A stretch of 64,000 nt of DNA from Sphingomonadaceae bacterium (GCA_947472735.1 CANJBY010000007.1:1-64000), one strand, 5' to 3'; shown: positions 27,428 to 38,794, counted from the stretch's first letter. Notes: generated by a model from the letters alone, not told the origin. Made by a program: numbers and translations.

Positions 27428-28617
27428 AGCACGAAGCGCCGGCGTTCCTCTTCCCAAGCCCGCTCGTCCGCGCTGGCCAGCGCATCCAGATCGCCTGGTA
27501 GCGCCGCCGCATCGTCAACCCATTCGCGCAAGACCGGTCCGCCATTGATGACGTCGATCGCCAGCCGGTCGAACTCGTACTCATAGGGAAAGTCGCGCCA
27601 GATCGGGTAGTCCGGATGCAGCCGCCGGATTGCCTTGAAGGCCAGTGCCTGCAAGCGCCAAGGGCGGAAGGCGTGGTGATCGTAAAAGCGCCCCTCTGCG
27701 TGGATCATCAGCGCGCTGCACAGCGCGCCCGCGTGCTTGTGGAAGGTCGGCGTGAACCAGCACTCGCGCAGCGCACAACCAGCCAGCCACTTCGGGGCAA
27801 AAGCGCGCATTTCGGCCAGCACGGCCTGGGCATCGAGGTCCGGCGCGCCGAACAGCACTTCCAGAGGCCGCGTAGTGCCGCGCCCTTCGGACAGGGTCGT
27901 GCCCTCCAGCATAACGGTCCCGGCATAAGCGCGGGCCATATTGAGATTGGCGGCATTGGGACTGGGGTTGACCCAGATCCGGCTGTCCGGCCAGCCGAAG
28001 CCCGGCCCGTCCGGCTCCCAGCCCTCCATCGCAATCACGCGGTACGGCACGTCGAGCTTGAAGTGCTCGACAAACCACTTGCCCATCTCGCCCAGCGTCA
28101 GCCCGTGGCGCATCGGCATCGGCCCGGCGCCGACGAAGCTTTCCTGCCCTGGGAGCAGGATCGTCCCCTCGACCGGACGGCCCGCGGGATTGGGCCGATC
28201 CAGTACCCAAACTTCCTTGCCGGTGCCCGATGCTGCCTCAAGCAAGTAAAGCAGCGTAGTAACGAAAGTATAGATCCGGCATCCCAGGTCCTGCAAATCG
28301 AACAGGAACACGTCGGCGGTGGACATCATCTGCCCGGTCGGGCGGCGGACCTCGCCGTACAGACTGAAAATCGGGATATTGTATTCTGGGTCGAGCTCGT
28401 CGGCCGTCTCGACCATGTTGTCCTGCTTGTCGCCCTTGAGCCCGTGCTGCGGCCCGAATGCCGACGTTACGTTGATCCCCGCCGTGATCAGGGCATCGAG
28501 CGAATGGACGAGGTCCGCAGTAACCGAGGCCGGATGCGCCACCAGGGCGACGCGCTTGCCTTGCAGCGGCTTGCGCAATGCGGGGTCCGCCAGCAGGCGG
28601 TCGATGCCGAATTTCAT
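27421..28617 (-). CDS. namZ: DUF1343 protein, exo-beta-N-acetylmuramidase NamZ family
   Basis: The 398-residue protein matches DUF1343, characterised in other bacteria as exo-N-acetylmuramidase used in peptidoglycan turnover. It has G-I-D-R-L-L near the start, V-A-H-P-A-S-V-T, F-G-P-Q-H-G-L-K-G, F-D-L-Q-D-L-G-C-R-I-Y-T-F, and D-R-P-N-P-A-G-R-P-V-E-G. No signal peptide is seen at the chosen start. The protein therefore looks cytosolic, unless export depends on a longer N-terminus. The start overlaps the stop of the upstream DOMON-like gene by four bases, so the two are coupled. Confidence 0.88.
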   Translation of the reverse strand: MKFGIDRLLADPALRKPLQGKRVALVAHPASVTADLVHSLDALITAGINVTSAFGPQHGLKGDKQDNMVETADELDPEYNIPIFSLYGEVRRPTGQMMSTADVFLFDLQDLGCRIYTFVTTLLYLLEAASGTGKEVWVLDRPNPAGRPVEGTILLPGQESFVGAGPMPMRHGLTLGEMGKWFVEHFKLDVPYRVIAMEGWEPDGPGFGWPDSRIWVNPSPNAANLNMARAYAGTVMLEGTTLSEGRGTTRPLEVLFGAPDLDAQAVLAEMRAFAPKWLAGCALRECWFTPTFHKHAGALCSALMIHAEGRFYDHHAFRPWRLQALAFKAIRRLHPDYPIWRDFPYEYEFDRLAIDVINGGPVLREWVDDAAALPGDLDALASADERAWEEERRRFVLY

Positions 28618-29156
28618 GAGGCGTTCGGTGCCGGAAGCGTCGCGGCAAAGCAAGTAGGTGCATGGAAATCGGGCTTGCCGGGGGCGTGAGCCAGTGCCCA
28701 GTAGCTTTTGCGCCCGCCCTCCTCCTCGATCACCGCAGTCAGTCCAAGCTGCCACGGCAACGACGGCAGCCCGGCGATGGGGAGGGCGGCTTCGAAGAAA
28801 GACAAGTCCTTGCCCCGCCGCATGGTGCAGACCGGGTCGCGCGGCATGGCGCGGGGGTGCATTCCGTCACGATAGGCATCAAAGTCATAAGCAGCCCAGC
28901 GCTCGGAAGGGGAGAGGTTCAGTTCGACATAGGAAGCGCTGTCGGGAGTCTTGAGGAACAGCTCGAAACAGGTCGTCTGCCACAGGTCATGTCCCCGGCC
29001 TTTGCCGGCGAGCGGCGGCACAACCAGCGATCCGCTGCCCTCGATCCGCCATCGCAGGGTGAGCCAGTTGGCATCCGCCCGCCCTATCCCAGCCTTGATG
29101 GCGCGCACCGCCAGCGGCGGTGTGTCCGGGTGGCAGGAAAGCTCATACGTTTCCAA
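28614..29156 (-). CDS. DOMON-like domain protein
   Basis: The 180-residue beta-rich protein has W-L-T-L-R-W-R-I-E-G near residue 32, D-L-W-Q-T-T-C-F-E-L-F-L near 57, and Y-V-E-L-N-L-S-P-S-E-R-W-A-A-Y-D-F-D. This is the conserved core of the DOMON-like family common in sphingomonads. DOMON-type folds bind haem or sugar, but the function of this cytoplasmic form is unknown. It is coupled to namZ, which hints at a cell-wall sugar role, although that is inference. Confidence 0.8.
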   Translation of the reverse strand: METYELSCHPDTPPLAVRAIKAGIGRADANWLTLRWRIEGSGSLVVPPLAGKGRGHDLWQTTCFELFLKTPDSASYVELNLSPSERWAAYDFDAYRDGMHPRAMPRDPVCTMRRGKDLSFFEAALPIAGLPSLPWQLGLTAVIEEEGGRKSYWALAHAPGKPDFHAPTCFAATLPAPNAS

Positions 29157-29202
29157 GCGCGCAACTCCGTGCTAGGCGCGCCCCCGCAAACCGGAAAGCA
29201 CC

Positions 29203-30426
29203 ATGACCTACAACTCGACCCTGCTCCGCCTGCTCGATGAGCGTGGCTACATACATCAGCTCACTGATGCCGAGGGACTCGATGCCCTCGCCGCGAAGCA
29301 GGTCGTGCCGGGCTATATCGGCTTCGATGCCACCGCGCCATCACTGCACGTGGGGAGCCTTGTGCAGATCATGATGCTGCGGCGCTTGCAGCAAGCTGGT
29401 CACAAGCCAATCGTCGTGATGGGCGGTGGTACGACCAAGATCGGCGATCCTTCCGGTAAGGACGAGAGCCGCAAGCTGCTGACCTCGGAACTGATCAACG
29501 CCAACATCGCCTCGATCCGCACCATCTTCGAACGCCTGCTGACTTTCGGAGATGGGCCGACCGATGCCATCATGGTCAACAACGATGAGTGGCTTAGCCA
29601 GCTTGGCTATGTCGAGCTGCTGCGCGAGGTTGGGCCGCACTTCACGATCAACCGCATGTTGACCTTCGATTCGGTAAAGCTGCGGCTTGAGCGCGAGCAA
29701 CCGCTGACGTTCCTCGAATTCAACTACATGATCCTCCAGGCTTACGATTTTCGCGAACTGGCGCTGCGCCATAGCTGCCGACTGCAAATGGGAGGAAGCG
29801 ACCAGTGGGGCAACATCATCAACGGGATCGAGCTTACACGTCGGATGGAGAGCAAGGAGCTGTTCGGCCTGACGACCCCGCTGCTGACGACCGCCGATGG
29901 CGCCAAAATGGGCAAGACCGCAGCGGGGGCCGTCTGGCTTAACGAGGAACAACTCCCTGCCTATGACTTCTGGCAGTACTGGCGCAACGCAGACGACCGT
30001 GATGTCGGCCGTTTCCTGCGGCTGTTCACCGACCTTCCGCTCGACGAGATCGTCCGCGTTGAGTCGCTGGAAGGCAGCGAAATTAACGCCGCCAAGGTGG
30101 TTCTCGCCAACGAGGTAACCAAACTCTGCCGTGGAGAAGGGGCCGCAAAGGCTGCCGAAGCCACCGCCTCCGCCACATTCGCGGGACGCGGTGTCGGCCA
30201 GGACCTGCCGGAGTTTGCTCTCCCCACCGTAGGTCTCTCCATCGTCGATGCCCTCGTCGGGATTGGTTTCGCCGCCAGTCGGGGCGAGGCCAAGCGGCTG
30301 GTTGCCGGCGGCGGAGCGCGGGTCGATGGGGAAGTGGTTGCCGATGAAGGTTACCACATTCCAGGCGGAACCGAACTGCGCATCTCTTCGGGCAAGAAGA
30401 AGCACGGGGTTTTGCGCCCGGCATAG
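29203..30426 (+). CDS. tyrS: tyrosyl-tRNA synthetase
   Basis: The 407-residue class I synthetase charges tRNA-Tyr. The HIGH-type motif is H-V-G-S and the KMSKS-type motif is [17 protein letters not shown] and [10 protein letters not shown] are conserved tyrosine-binding segments. A C-terminal S4-like RNA-binding domain is present ([19 protein letters not shown]). Confidence 0.97.
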   Translation: MTYNSTLLRLLDERGYIHQLTDAEGLDALAAKQVVPGYIGFDATAPSLHVGSLVQIMMLRRLQQAGHKPIVVMGGGTTKIGDPSGKDESRKLLTSELINANIASIRTIFERLLTFGDGPTDAIMVNNDEWLSQLGYVELLREVGPHFTINRMLTFDSVKLRLEREQPLTFLEFNYMILQAYDFRELALRHSCRLQMGGSDQWGNIINGIELTRRMESKELFGLTTPLLTTADGAKMGKTAAGAVWLNEEQLPAYDFWQYWRNADDRDVGRFLRLFTDLPLDEIVRVESLEGSEINAAKVVLANEVTKLCRGEGAAKAAEATASATFAGRGVGQDLPEFALPTVGLSIVDALVGIGFAASRGEAKRLVAGGGARVDGEVVADEGYHIPGGTELRISSGKKKHGVLRPA

Positions 30427-30529
30427 GCTTGCCGCCTGCCCTGCAGATTTTTGCCGCGGTTTACAGTTTCTTCGCCTTTAGCGCTTAGATGTCACTCGTC
30501 TGGGGTCGCACCAGAGGAGAAGATCGACC

Positions 30530-30868
30530 ATGAGTGCAGGGGCACAGTTGACCGTAACCGACATGCGCCGCGCTACGCGGCACCCCGTCGATTACCCGGT
30601 AATCGGCGAGCACCGCGTCCACGGTGATGTGCACATGCATATCGTCAACGTATCGGCGCATGGTTTCATGGTCGAAGGCGAACTTCCGATCAGTCGCGGA
30701 GAGCGTGTAACGATCCGCTTGCCGCATATCGGCCGAATCGAAGCCCACATGATCTGGGTCACGGACGCGCGTTCGGGTTTCCAGTTCGAGCGGATTATCC
30801 GGCTCGAAGATTTCATGGAAATGATTGCAGCAGTCCAGCCCAACGCCCGCCTGCGCCGCGCCCGCTAA
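30530..30868 (+). CDS. PilZ domain protein
   Basis: The 112-residue single-domain c-di-GMP receptor shows the two binding motifs: R-R-A-T-R near the N-terminus and N-V-S-A-H-G for the (D/N)-x-S-x-x-G site. The fold then continues as a small beta-barrel (G-E-R-V-T-I-R-L-P, W-V-T-D-A-R-S-G-F-Q-F). AGGAGAAG precedes the ATG. It could link the GGDEF and EAL enzymes in this window to an output such as motility or polysaccharide, but no partner gene is adjacent. Confidence 0.9.
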   Translation: MSAGAQLTVTDMRRATRHPVDYPVIGEHRVHGDVHMHIVNVSAHGFMVEGELPISRGERVTIRLPHIGRIEAHMIWVTDARSGFQFERIIRLEDFMEMIAAVQPNARLRRAR

Positions 30869-31000
30869 AGCAACGCATCCAGCAGCACCTGCTGTTCCCG
30901 AAGTCGTGCTCAGACACCGACAAGACTAAGCAAGACTACCGGGGCAAACCGCTGCACTGTCGTGGTTCTTCGCGTCGTCGGCTTCCGTGCGAAAGCCTAT

Positions 31001-31015
31001 TGATACAATATATCA
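31001..31015. promoter_or_regulatory. palindrome upstream of the TonB receptor, possible metalloregulator box
   Basis: TGATACAATATATCA has five-base arms (TGATA and TATCA) around five bases. It lies 21 bp before the receptor ATG, where a Fur- or Zur-type repressor could block transcription. The match to known alphaproteobacterial boxes is only approximate. Confidence 0.4.
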
Positions 31016-31035
31016 TTTCATCTACTGCTCCCCGA

Positions 31036-33108
31036 ATGAAACTTTGCCGCGCTTCCCTCGCCGCCGTTATGGCCGTCCATATCGCTGCACCGGCGCAGGC
31101 TCAGGATGCACCAACACCCGCCCAGCACGCTGAGGATTCGGGACAGGCGATCGTGGTGGTCGGTCGGCTGGTCGGCGGAAATCATGATCCGATTGCGGCG
31201 CCGGCAGTCCTTCAGGGCGATGCCCTGCTGCGCGATACCCGCCCGCAGATCGGGCAGATGCTGGAAAACCTTCCCGGAGTTTCGGCCAGCGGATTCGCGC
31301 CAGGAGCTTCGCGTCCGGTGCTGCGCGGATTTGATGGCCCGCGCGTCCAGGTGCTGACCGATGGTCTGGGTTCGCTCGACGCATCGTCGGTATCCGGCGA
31401 TCACGCCGTTTCGATCGATACCCTCAATGTCGAGCGGGTCGACGTGCTGCACGGTCCCCAGGTGCTGCTTTACGCCAGCGACCCCGCCGGCGGCGCGGTC
31501 AACGCACTCGACAAGCGGATTCCCCGCCGGATGCCGGACGGTTCGTTCGACCTCGATCTGACCGGCAGCTACGGCACAGCGGCAGACTCGGTCGATGTAG
31601 GCGGCGCGGTCGATGTCGCCCTCGCCCCGCGCTGGGTTGCGCGCCTCGACGCCAGCTACAACCGCGCTGGAGACCTTGCGATCGGCGGCTATGTGCTTTC
31701 TCCGCAGCTACGGGCGGAAACGCTGGCCGAAGCTGCAGGCCTGCGTCAGGCCGGAGACTTAGCCGGCGCCGACACCCTCGCCGCCCAGGCAAATGCCCGG
31801 GGCAAGCTTCCGAACAGCTGGGCCAAGCAATACACTTTCGGCGGTGGGGTTGCCTTTATTGACGATGGCGGCACGCTTGGGGTCTCGGTCTCCCGGCTGG
31901 CCAGCGACTACGGCATCCCGCCGCGGCCCGAGGTCGGCGATCCGGATCCGGTCAGCATAGCCCTGCGCCAGACCCGCGTGGACCTGCGCGCCGGCCTGAA
32001 CCTTTCCGGCTTCCTCGATCGCCTGGAAATGCGCACGGCCTATGGCGACTATCACCATACCGAACTCGATGACGGCGTGCCGGCTACGCGGTTCGCCAGC
32101 AAGGGGATCGAAGCACGGCTCGAGGCGGTTCAGGCCCGTCACGGAATCTGGAGCGGCACCACCGGCATCCAGTACGGCGCGCGCAGCCTCGACATCATCG
32201 GCGAAGAGCGCCTGCTTCCCGACACCCGCGGCACCCATTTCGGGGTGTTCACCCTGCAACGGATTGCCTTCAGCAATCTCGATCTCGAACTGGCCGGGCG
32301 CTACGACCGGGTCGGAGTGCGCGCACTGGGCGAGATGGATCGACAGTTCAGCTTGTGGTCGGGCGTAGCCGGGCTCGCCTGGCATCCGGCTGACCGCGTG
32401 ACCGTCAGCATCTCCTATGCCCATGGCGAGCGCGCTCCCGAAGGCGAGGAATTGTTCATCGATGGCATCCACGATGCCACGCAATCCTACGAACGCGGCA
32501 ACCCGACCTTCACGGTCGAGCGCAGCAACGGCATCGAAGGAGGCGTCCGCTTCCAGTCTCCCGGCCTGGTTCTGGCGCTGACCGCCTACCTGACCGACTT
32601 CTCGGATTTCATCACTTCGGTCCCTACCGGAGCGGAGATCGAGGGCTATCCGGTCTATCAGTTCATCCAGGCTCCAGCCCGATTCCGCGGGATCGAGGCG
32701 GAAGCGTCGGTGACCATCGCGCAGTGGGGGTCTGGCCGGCTCAATCTGGATGGCGGCGTCGATTACACTCATGCCGATCTACCCGGCATCGGTCCGGTCC
32801 CGCGGATCCCGCCCTTGCGGGTGCGGGGCGGCCTCGAATTCGCGGCGGAGTCATTCTCACTGCGCGGCGAGGTCGAATGGAACGCGCGGCAGAACAGGGT
32901 TTCCGCCAACGAGAACCCGACCGATGCCTTCACGCTGGTGAATGTCTCGGCCAACTGGAAACCCCGGGGCGAGGGCTCGCCGCTGACTCTGGTGCTCTCC
33001 GGCGATAACCTGCTTAATGCCAGCGGACGCCGTGCCGCCTCCGAAACGCGCGATTTCGTCCCCATTTCCGGGCGCGACATCCGCTTCACCGCGAAGCTTT
33101 CGTTCTAG
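31036..33108 (+). CDS. TonB-dependent receptor, ZnuD-like
   Basis: The 690-residue outer-membrane receptor has an N-terminal signal (ending A-Q-A), a plug domain and a 22-strand barrel ending in Phe. The plug reads G-A-S-R-P-V-L-R-G, S-G-D-H-A-V-S-I-D and L-H-G-P-Q-V-L-L-Y. The late barrel segment S-Y-A-H-G-E-R-A-P-E-G-E-E-L-F resembles ZnuD zinc receptors. The His-rich external loop that captures zinc in ZnuD is absent, so the ligand may be another metal complex. The ATG at 31036 was chosen because the signal peptide follows directly. A palindrome in the promoter suggests metal control. Confidence 0.85.
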   Translation: MKLCRASLAAVMAVHIAAPAQAQDAPTPAQHAEDSGQAIVVVGRLVGGNHDPIAAPAVLQGDALLRDTRPQIGQMLENLPGVSASGFAPGASRPVLRGFDGPRVQVLTDGLGSLDASSVSGDHAVSIDTLNVERVDVLHGPQVLLYASDPAGGAVNALDKRIPRRMPDGSFDLDLTGSYGTAADSVDVGGAVDVALAPRWVARLDASYNRAGDLAIGGYVLSPQLRAETLAEAAGLRQAGDLAGADTLAAQANARGKLPNSWAKQYTFGGGVAFIDDGGTLGVSVSRLASDYGIPPRPEVGDPDPVSIALRQTRVDLRAGLNLSGFLDRLEMRTAYGDYHHTELDDGVPATRFASKGIEARLEAVQARHGIWSGTTGIQYGARSLDIIGEERLLPDTRGTHFGVFTLQRIAFSNLDLELAGRYDRVGVRALGEMDRQFSLWSGVAGLAWHPADRVTVSISYAHGERAPEGEELFIDGIHDATQSYERGNPTFTVERSNGIEGGVRFQSPGLVLALTAYLTDFSDFITSVPTGAEIEGYPVYQFIQAPARFRGIEAEASVTIAQWGSGRLNLDGGVDYTHADLPGIGPVPRIPPLRVRGGLEFAAESFSLRGEVEWNARQNRVSANENPTDAFTLVNVSANWKPRGEGSPLTLVLSGDNLLNASGRRAASETRDFVPISGRDIRFTAKLSF

Positions 33109-33163
33109 CCAGAATAATTTCTCACCGCTTGGCAAAGCGTCAGCCGCCTGCCATTCGGTATTG

Positions 33164-34428
33164 GTGAACGAGATAACTTCCCCGCTGCAGATCCGCGACT
33201 ACAGGATCTTCTGGCTTTCGCGCTTTACCTTCTCGCTGGCGTCCGCGGGCATGGCCACGATCATGGCCTATCAGCTCTATGACGTAGCCCGCAGCAACTA
33301 CCAGATGAGCATCGGCGAGGCCGCATTCCAGCTGGGCATTTTCGGCCTCGTCCAGTTCATCCCGATGATGCTGCTCTCGCCGATCGCAGGCGTTGTGGCG
33401 GACCGACTCGAGCGGCGGATGGTCGCCATCTGCGCGACGATGCTGGAGCTGACGGTCTGCGCCTCGCTCGCGCTGGCAACCTGGTACGGCGTGGTGACCC
33501 TGCCCCTGCTCTTCTCGCTGGGCGTGCTGCATGGCGCCACCCGGGTTTTCATTGGACCCGCGCTGGGCGCGATCGTGCCCAACATCGTACCGGCAGAGCT
33601 GCTGCCCAAGTCAATTGCGATGAACACCTTGGCCTGGCAGATCCCGGCGATTACCGGCCCGGCGCTCGCAGGCATGATTTTCGCCACGGCGCCGGTCTCG
33701 CCTTACGCGCTGGGTGTGGTTCTGCTGTTCGTCTCCAGCATCGGCTTGAGCGCAATCCGAAAGATCCACCCGCCGGCAGCGAACCGCGACATCCACCCTT
33801 TCCGCTTGATCGCCGAAGGCTTCCGCTTCGTCAGTTCCGAGCGCTTCCTGCTTGGCTGCGTCACGCTGGATCTGTTCGCGGTACTGCTCGGCGGCGCGAC
33901 TGCCCTGCTCCCGGTCTATGCACGCGATATTCTGCACGTCGGTCCGGAAGGGCTCGGACAGATGCGAGCGGCCCCGGCTATCGGCGCAGCCACAGTCGGA
34001 TTCTGGCTCTCCTGGCGGCCGATCAAGCGCAATGTCGGCACCAAGATGCTGTGGGGCGTGGTGGTATTCGGCGCGGCAACGATTGTGTTCGGCCTTTCCC
34101 GCTGGCTCCCCTTGTCGCTGGGGATGCTCGCCCTGCTCGGAGCGGGCGACATGGTCTCCGTGTACATCCGCAACAGCCTGGTCCAGCTCAACACGCCGGA
34201 CGAAATGCGCGGCCGGGTCCAGTCGATCTTCGGTCTTGCGGTCTCCGCTTCGAACGAGTTGGGCGAGATGCAGTCGGGATTGTTCGCGGCCGTGCTCGGC
34301 GCGACGGGAGCGGTTGTTTTCGGCGGCGGGGCTGCCATATTCATCACGGCCCTGTGGGCCTGGAAATTCCCTGAACTGCGCAACGCACGCACTTTCGCGC
34401 CGCAGTTCCGTCATGAGGAGAGAGCAGC

Positions 34429-34432
<4 letters not shown>
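33164..34432 (+). CDS. MFS transporter (EntS/MFS_3-like exporter)
   Basis: The 422-residue membrane protein resembles the MFS_3 group that includes the enterobactin exporter Ent[13 protein letters not shown] near the N-terminus and [11 protein letters not shown] in the 2-3 loop are the markers. [17 protein letters not shown] lies in helix 5. GTG at 33164 was chosen as the start because helix 1 follows closely, although no ribosome binding site is clear. The stop overlaps the cysK start by four bases. It follows a TonB receptor gene, so it may export a small metal chelator or an amino-acid product. Confidence 0.82.
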
Positions 34433-35346
<914 letters not shown>

Positions 35347-35381
35347 CGTTGCGACTGCGCACTCGCTCACAAGACCCGTTC

Positions 35382-35470
35382 GTGCTGAGCTTGTCGAGGC
35401 ACTGTTCTCGTTCTTGCGGCCGGGCGCTGGACCCCGAAGAACAGAACAGCCCTTCGACGAGCTCAGGGCG
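35382..35470. repeat. REP-like inverted repeat, copy 1
   Basis: GTGCTGAGCTTGTCGAGG on the left and CCTTCGACGAGCTCAGGGC on the right are inverted copies around a core of about 50 bp. The same arms occur near 48474-48544 and 53416-53496. This copy lies between cysK and the dienelactone hydrolase gene and may act as a terminator or mRNA-stabilising hairpin. Confidence 0.75.
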
Positions 35471-35487
35471 GACACAGTGGGATAACG

Positions 35488-36189
35488 ATGAGCGAACTGG
35501 AAGCTTTCCAATACACCGACGGCCAGACCGTCCTCTCGGGCCTCCTGGCCCGGCCCGCCGGCCCCGCGCGAGCGGCGGTGGTGGTTTATCCGACCATCCT
35601 CAACACAACGCGGGCGGTAGAGGACAAGGCGCGGGCGCTGGCCGAGTCAGGGTATCTCGCGCTGGTCGCCGATTTCTATGCCGCAATGCCAGCCGACTTC
35701 GCTGAAGCGCGCGAACTCGCCGGAAAGGTTCGCGCGGACCCGCTGGCCTATCGCCGCCGCCTCCACGCGGCGGTCGATGCGATCAAGGCGCTGCCCGGGG
35801 CCGCCGGCCTCCCAGTCCTGGCCATCGGCTTCTGCATGGGCGGCGGCGCGGTGCTCGAGTTGGCGCGCGACGGTGCGGACCTGCTTGCTGTGGTCAGCTT
35901 CCACGGTCTGCTCGGAACCACGCTCCCGGCTGCGCCAGGCACGATCAAGGCACGGATCCTGGTCTGCCACGGCGACGCCGACGCGTTGGTTCCGCGCGCG
36001 CAGGCTCTGGCCTTCTGGGAGGAAATGGACGCGGCCGGAGGTAACTGGCATTTCCATTCCTACTCGGGCGTGCCGCACAGCTTTACCAACCCCTACCCCG
36101 GCGCAACCGGTGCAGTTGCACACGATCCCAGCGCTGACCGTCAGAGCTGGACGGCAACACTTTCGTTGTTCGACGAGGTGCTGGGTTAA
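35488..36189 (+). CDS. dienelactone hydrolase family protein
   Basis: The 233-residue alpha/beta hydrolase carries the DLH triad: Cys in G-F-C-M-G-G, Asp in H-G-D-A-D, and His in V-P-H-S-F. Classical DLH cleaves dienelactone in chlorocatechol pathways. Many paralogues act on other lactones or esters. No other chlorocatechol gene is adjacent, so the substrate is open. Confidence 0.9.
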   Translation: MSELEAFQYTDGQTVLSGLLARPAGPARAAVVVYPTILNTTRAVEDKARALAESGYLALVADFYAAMPADFAEARELAGKVRADPLAYRRRLHAAVDAIKALPGAAGLPVLAIGFCMGGGAVLELARDGADLLAVVSFHGLLGTTLPAAPGTIKARILVCHGDADALVPRAQALAFWEEMDAAGGNWHFHSYSGVPHSFTNPYPGATGAVAHDPSADRQSWTATLSLFDEVLG

Positions 36190-36260
36190 CTGAACCGAAC
36201 CGACGAGTTTCGGGGCGATGTGATGCTCTCGATCTGAATCCAGCCAAGGAGGCCAAGCCC

Positions 36261-37082
36261 ATGTCAATCCACCCCGCCATCGCGCCCGGGAACCTCGCCG
36301 TGATCACCGGCGCAGCAGACGGCATCGGCCTTGCCGCCGCGCGCCGGCTGGCGGGGATGGGCATGAGGGTCGCGCTGGTCGATGTCGCGGCAGAGAAGCT
36401 GGAGGCCGCCAAGGCAGCGATCGGCGAAACGGCCAGCATCCACCTCGTCGACGTTTCCGACCGCGACGCTGTGACTGAACTCGCCGCCGGCCTCGGTCCG
36501 GTCTCCGTGCTGATGGGCAATGCCGGCGTCGGCGGGGGCGGCGATATCTTCGCCGATCCTGCCGTGTGGGACCGCATCCTCTCGGTCAACCTGATGGGCA
36601 TGATAAACGTCGCGCAGGCCTTTGTCCCCGCCATGGCAAGCAGCGGCGCGCCGGGCCTCGTCATCAACACCGGTTCCAAGCAAGGGATCACCCAACCGCC
36701 CGGCAACACCGCCTACAACATCAGCAAGTCCGGCGTGAAATCGCTAACCGAAGGCCTCGCCCACTCGCTGCGCGAAAAGGAAGGCTGCCAGGTCACCGCG
36801 CACTTGCTGATCCCCGGCTTCACCTACACCGGCATGATGAAGCGCTTCATCGCGAAGCAGCCGCCGGCCGCATGGACGCCCGACCAGGTGGTCGACACGA
36901 TGCTCGATGGCATCGCCAGCGGACAATTCTACCTCTGGTGCCTCGACAACGAGACCACCTGGAAAGTCGACGCCCGCCGCGTGCTATGGAACGCTCAGGA
37001 CATCACGGAAGGCCGCCCGGCGCTGTCGCGCTGGCATGCGGACTATAAGGATGCGTTCGCGCGGTTTGTCGCGGGGGAGTAA
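36261..37082 (+). CDS. SDR family oxidoreductase
   Basis: The 273-residue classical short-chain dehydrogenase has the motifs T-G-A-A-D-G-I-G, N-A-G-V-G-G-G-G and Y-N-I-S-K (active site), with a preceding Ser in N-T-G-S-K. A GGAGG site lies about nine bases before the ATG. The substrate is unknown. It follows the dienelactone hydrolase gene in the same direction, so cotranscription is possible. Confidence 0.88.
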   Translation: MSIHPAIAPGNLAVITGAADGIGLAAARRLAGMGMRVALVDVAAEKLEAAKAAIGETASIHLVDVSDRDAVTELAAGLGPVSVLMGNAGVGGGGDIFADPAVWDRILSVNLMGMINVAQAFVPAMASSGAPGLVINTGSKQGITQPPGNTAYNISKSGVKSLTEGLAHSLREKEGCQVTAHLLIPGFTYTGMMKRFIAKQPPAAWTPDQVVDTMLDGIASGQFYLWCLDNETTWKVDARRVLWNAQDITEGRPALSRWHADYKDAFARFVAGE

Positions 37083-37134
37083 TAGGGGGAGCAATTCTCG
37101 TACCCCTCCGCAACCCAGCCTCTTGTCGGGCGCC

Positions 37135-38751
37135 TTAAGCCCGAATCGAATACAATGCCGCGTTACTGATCGCATAGACCGCGCCGTCCGCTCCAATCAG
37201 CGTTGGCGTATAGGCCTGTCCGATGCCCGTGGTCAGCACGATGCTTTGCGACAGCGTGTTCGTGGCAAGGTCCCAGCGGTACATGATCCCGTCCTCGTTG
37301 TTGGCGAGGACCGATTTGGTCACCGGGTCTGCAGCCATGGTGTTGATGCACCATTCACGCCGCGCCGTGGTGGAGCCTGCATCAAACGTCGGACCCAGAA
37401 TGGTGATCACCTCGCGCATCACCTGGACGCTCGAGATGACCGGATCGGCCTGGCTGCCGCGCGGGTCAATCACGGCAAGCCGATTGAGCCCGTCGCCGGT
37501 GCCGACGCCTTCGTAATTGTTGTACTTTAGTGCGAGCAGGTAAGTTGAGGGACCGCTATAAGCGGCGACCATCGCCGCCGGGATCACCGTGGGCGAAACA
37601 TCCCAGCCGAAGCTTCCCGGCACCCCTGCCGAAGTGAGCTGGGCATCGAACTGCAGCAGCCAACCACGCGCGTTATGGGTGGGGAACTGCGATTCCAGGA
37701 CACCGAAGAACACTCGCCCGTCAGGCCCCACCACCGGCGATGATGTATCGTTGTCACTGATCCGCGCCCCGTTGCCGGTGCTCGGATCTACCAGCGCGAC
37801 CTTGGAGCGGGTCGCCAGCGTCGTGCTGTTGAGCGCCAACAAGTAACCGGTCTGGGTCACGCCCGAAACGGCTGGGGTGTTGACCGCGACATAAAGTGTA
37901 GCCCCGTCCAGCGAGAGCGCCGGAGCGGAGTTCATAGCCGGCTTCTGGATCGCTGCGTCGCCCGCCGCCGTCGCCGCGCTTACCCAGATGCCGTTGCCGT
38001 TTGCATCCACCCGGGCGATGCCGCTGACCAGCCCGGCTGGGTTGGCGCCGGTTACCTGGAAGCCGAAGAACACATTGCCTTGTGCGTCGCAGGTCAGCGG
38101 CGTGTTGATGAATACGGCGGCATCGTAAGCCCCCGGATTGGCATTATAGGTCGCGCTGCCGAAAAAAACGTGGGTCGTCACGGTGCTGCTCACCGCGTCG
38201 CCGCTGGCGCGGACCAGTAGCTTGCCCCCGGCCGCAGGCGCATAGACCCGGTTCTACGGAGTTATCAGCACGTTGTAGCTCGGCAACCAGTTATGCGGCG
38301 GAGTCGTGTAGTCGCTGGCCAACGACCATATTTGCGTGCCCGTGGCTCCGCTGCGACCCTCGACGCGAAAACCGCCGGTGGCAGTGGTTTTCACCGGGAT
38401 CACGATGGTGTTTGCATCGGTTACCGCCGGCGACCCGTAATGCGTCAGCAGCGCCCCGCTGGAAGTGTATTGCGGCGCCAGATCAACCGGGCTGGACCAG
38501 GTGATGCGGCCTAGGTCCTGACTGGTAAGGTTGCCAACACCGGTGTGCTGGGCATCGTGCGCAAAACCCGACCAAACCGGCGCAGGCGGCGGGGGCGTGC
38601 CGGTGGACGTCGGCGTTGGCGAAGGTGTCGGGGTGGGTGTCGGAGTTGGCGTCTGACTGCCCCCTCCACCACAGGCAGCCAGTGCTGCGGTTGACGACAG
38701 CATCGCGAGCGTAGTGCGACGCGAGACGGGTGGGGTGCGATTGCTGGACAT
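37135..38751 (-). pseudogene. beta-propeller lipoprotein gene interrupted by one amber codon
   Basis: The N-terminal part has R-R-T-T-L and a lipobox (L-A-A-C), then a Thr-Pro repeat linker and the start of a PQQ-like beta-propeller. A TAG at 38254-38256 follows L-I-T-P. Reading continues in the same frame for more than 370 residues with further propeller blades. It begins N-R-V-Y-A-P-A-A-G-G, so only a single codon is wrong. CAG to TAG by one base change would explain it. The protein is probably a secreted or membrane-anchored binding or scaffold protein. The alternatives are a sequencing error or natural readthrough. Confidence 0.75.
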
Positions 38752-38794
38752 GGAGCAGGCCACTCCTTTTATCGCCAGCAATCTACCTCATGCC

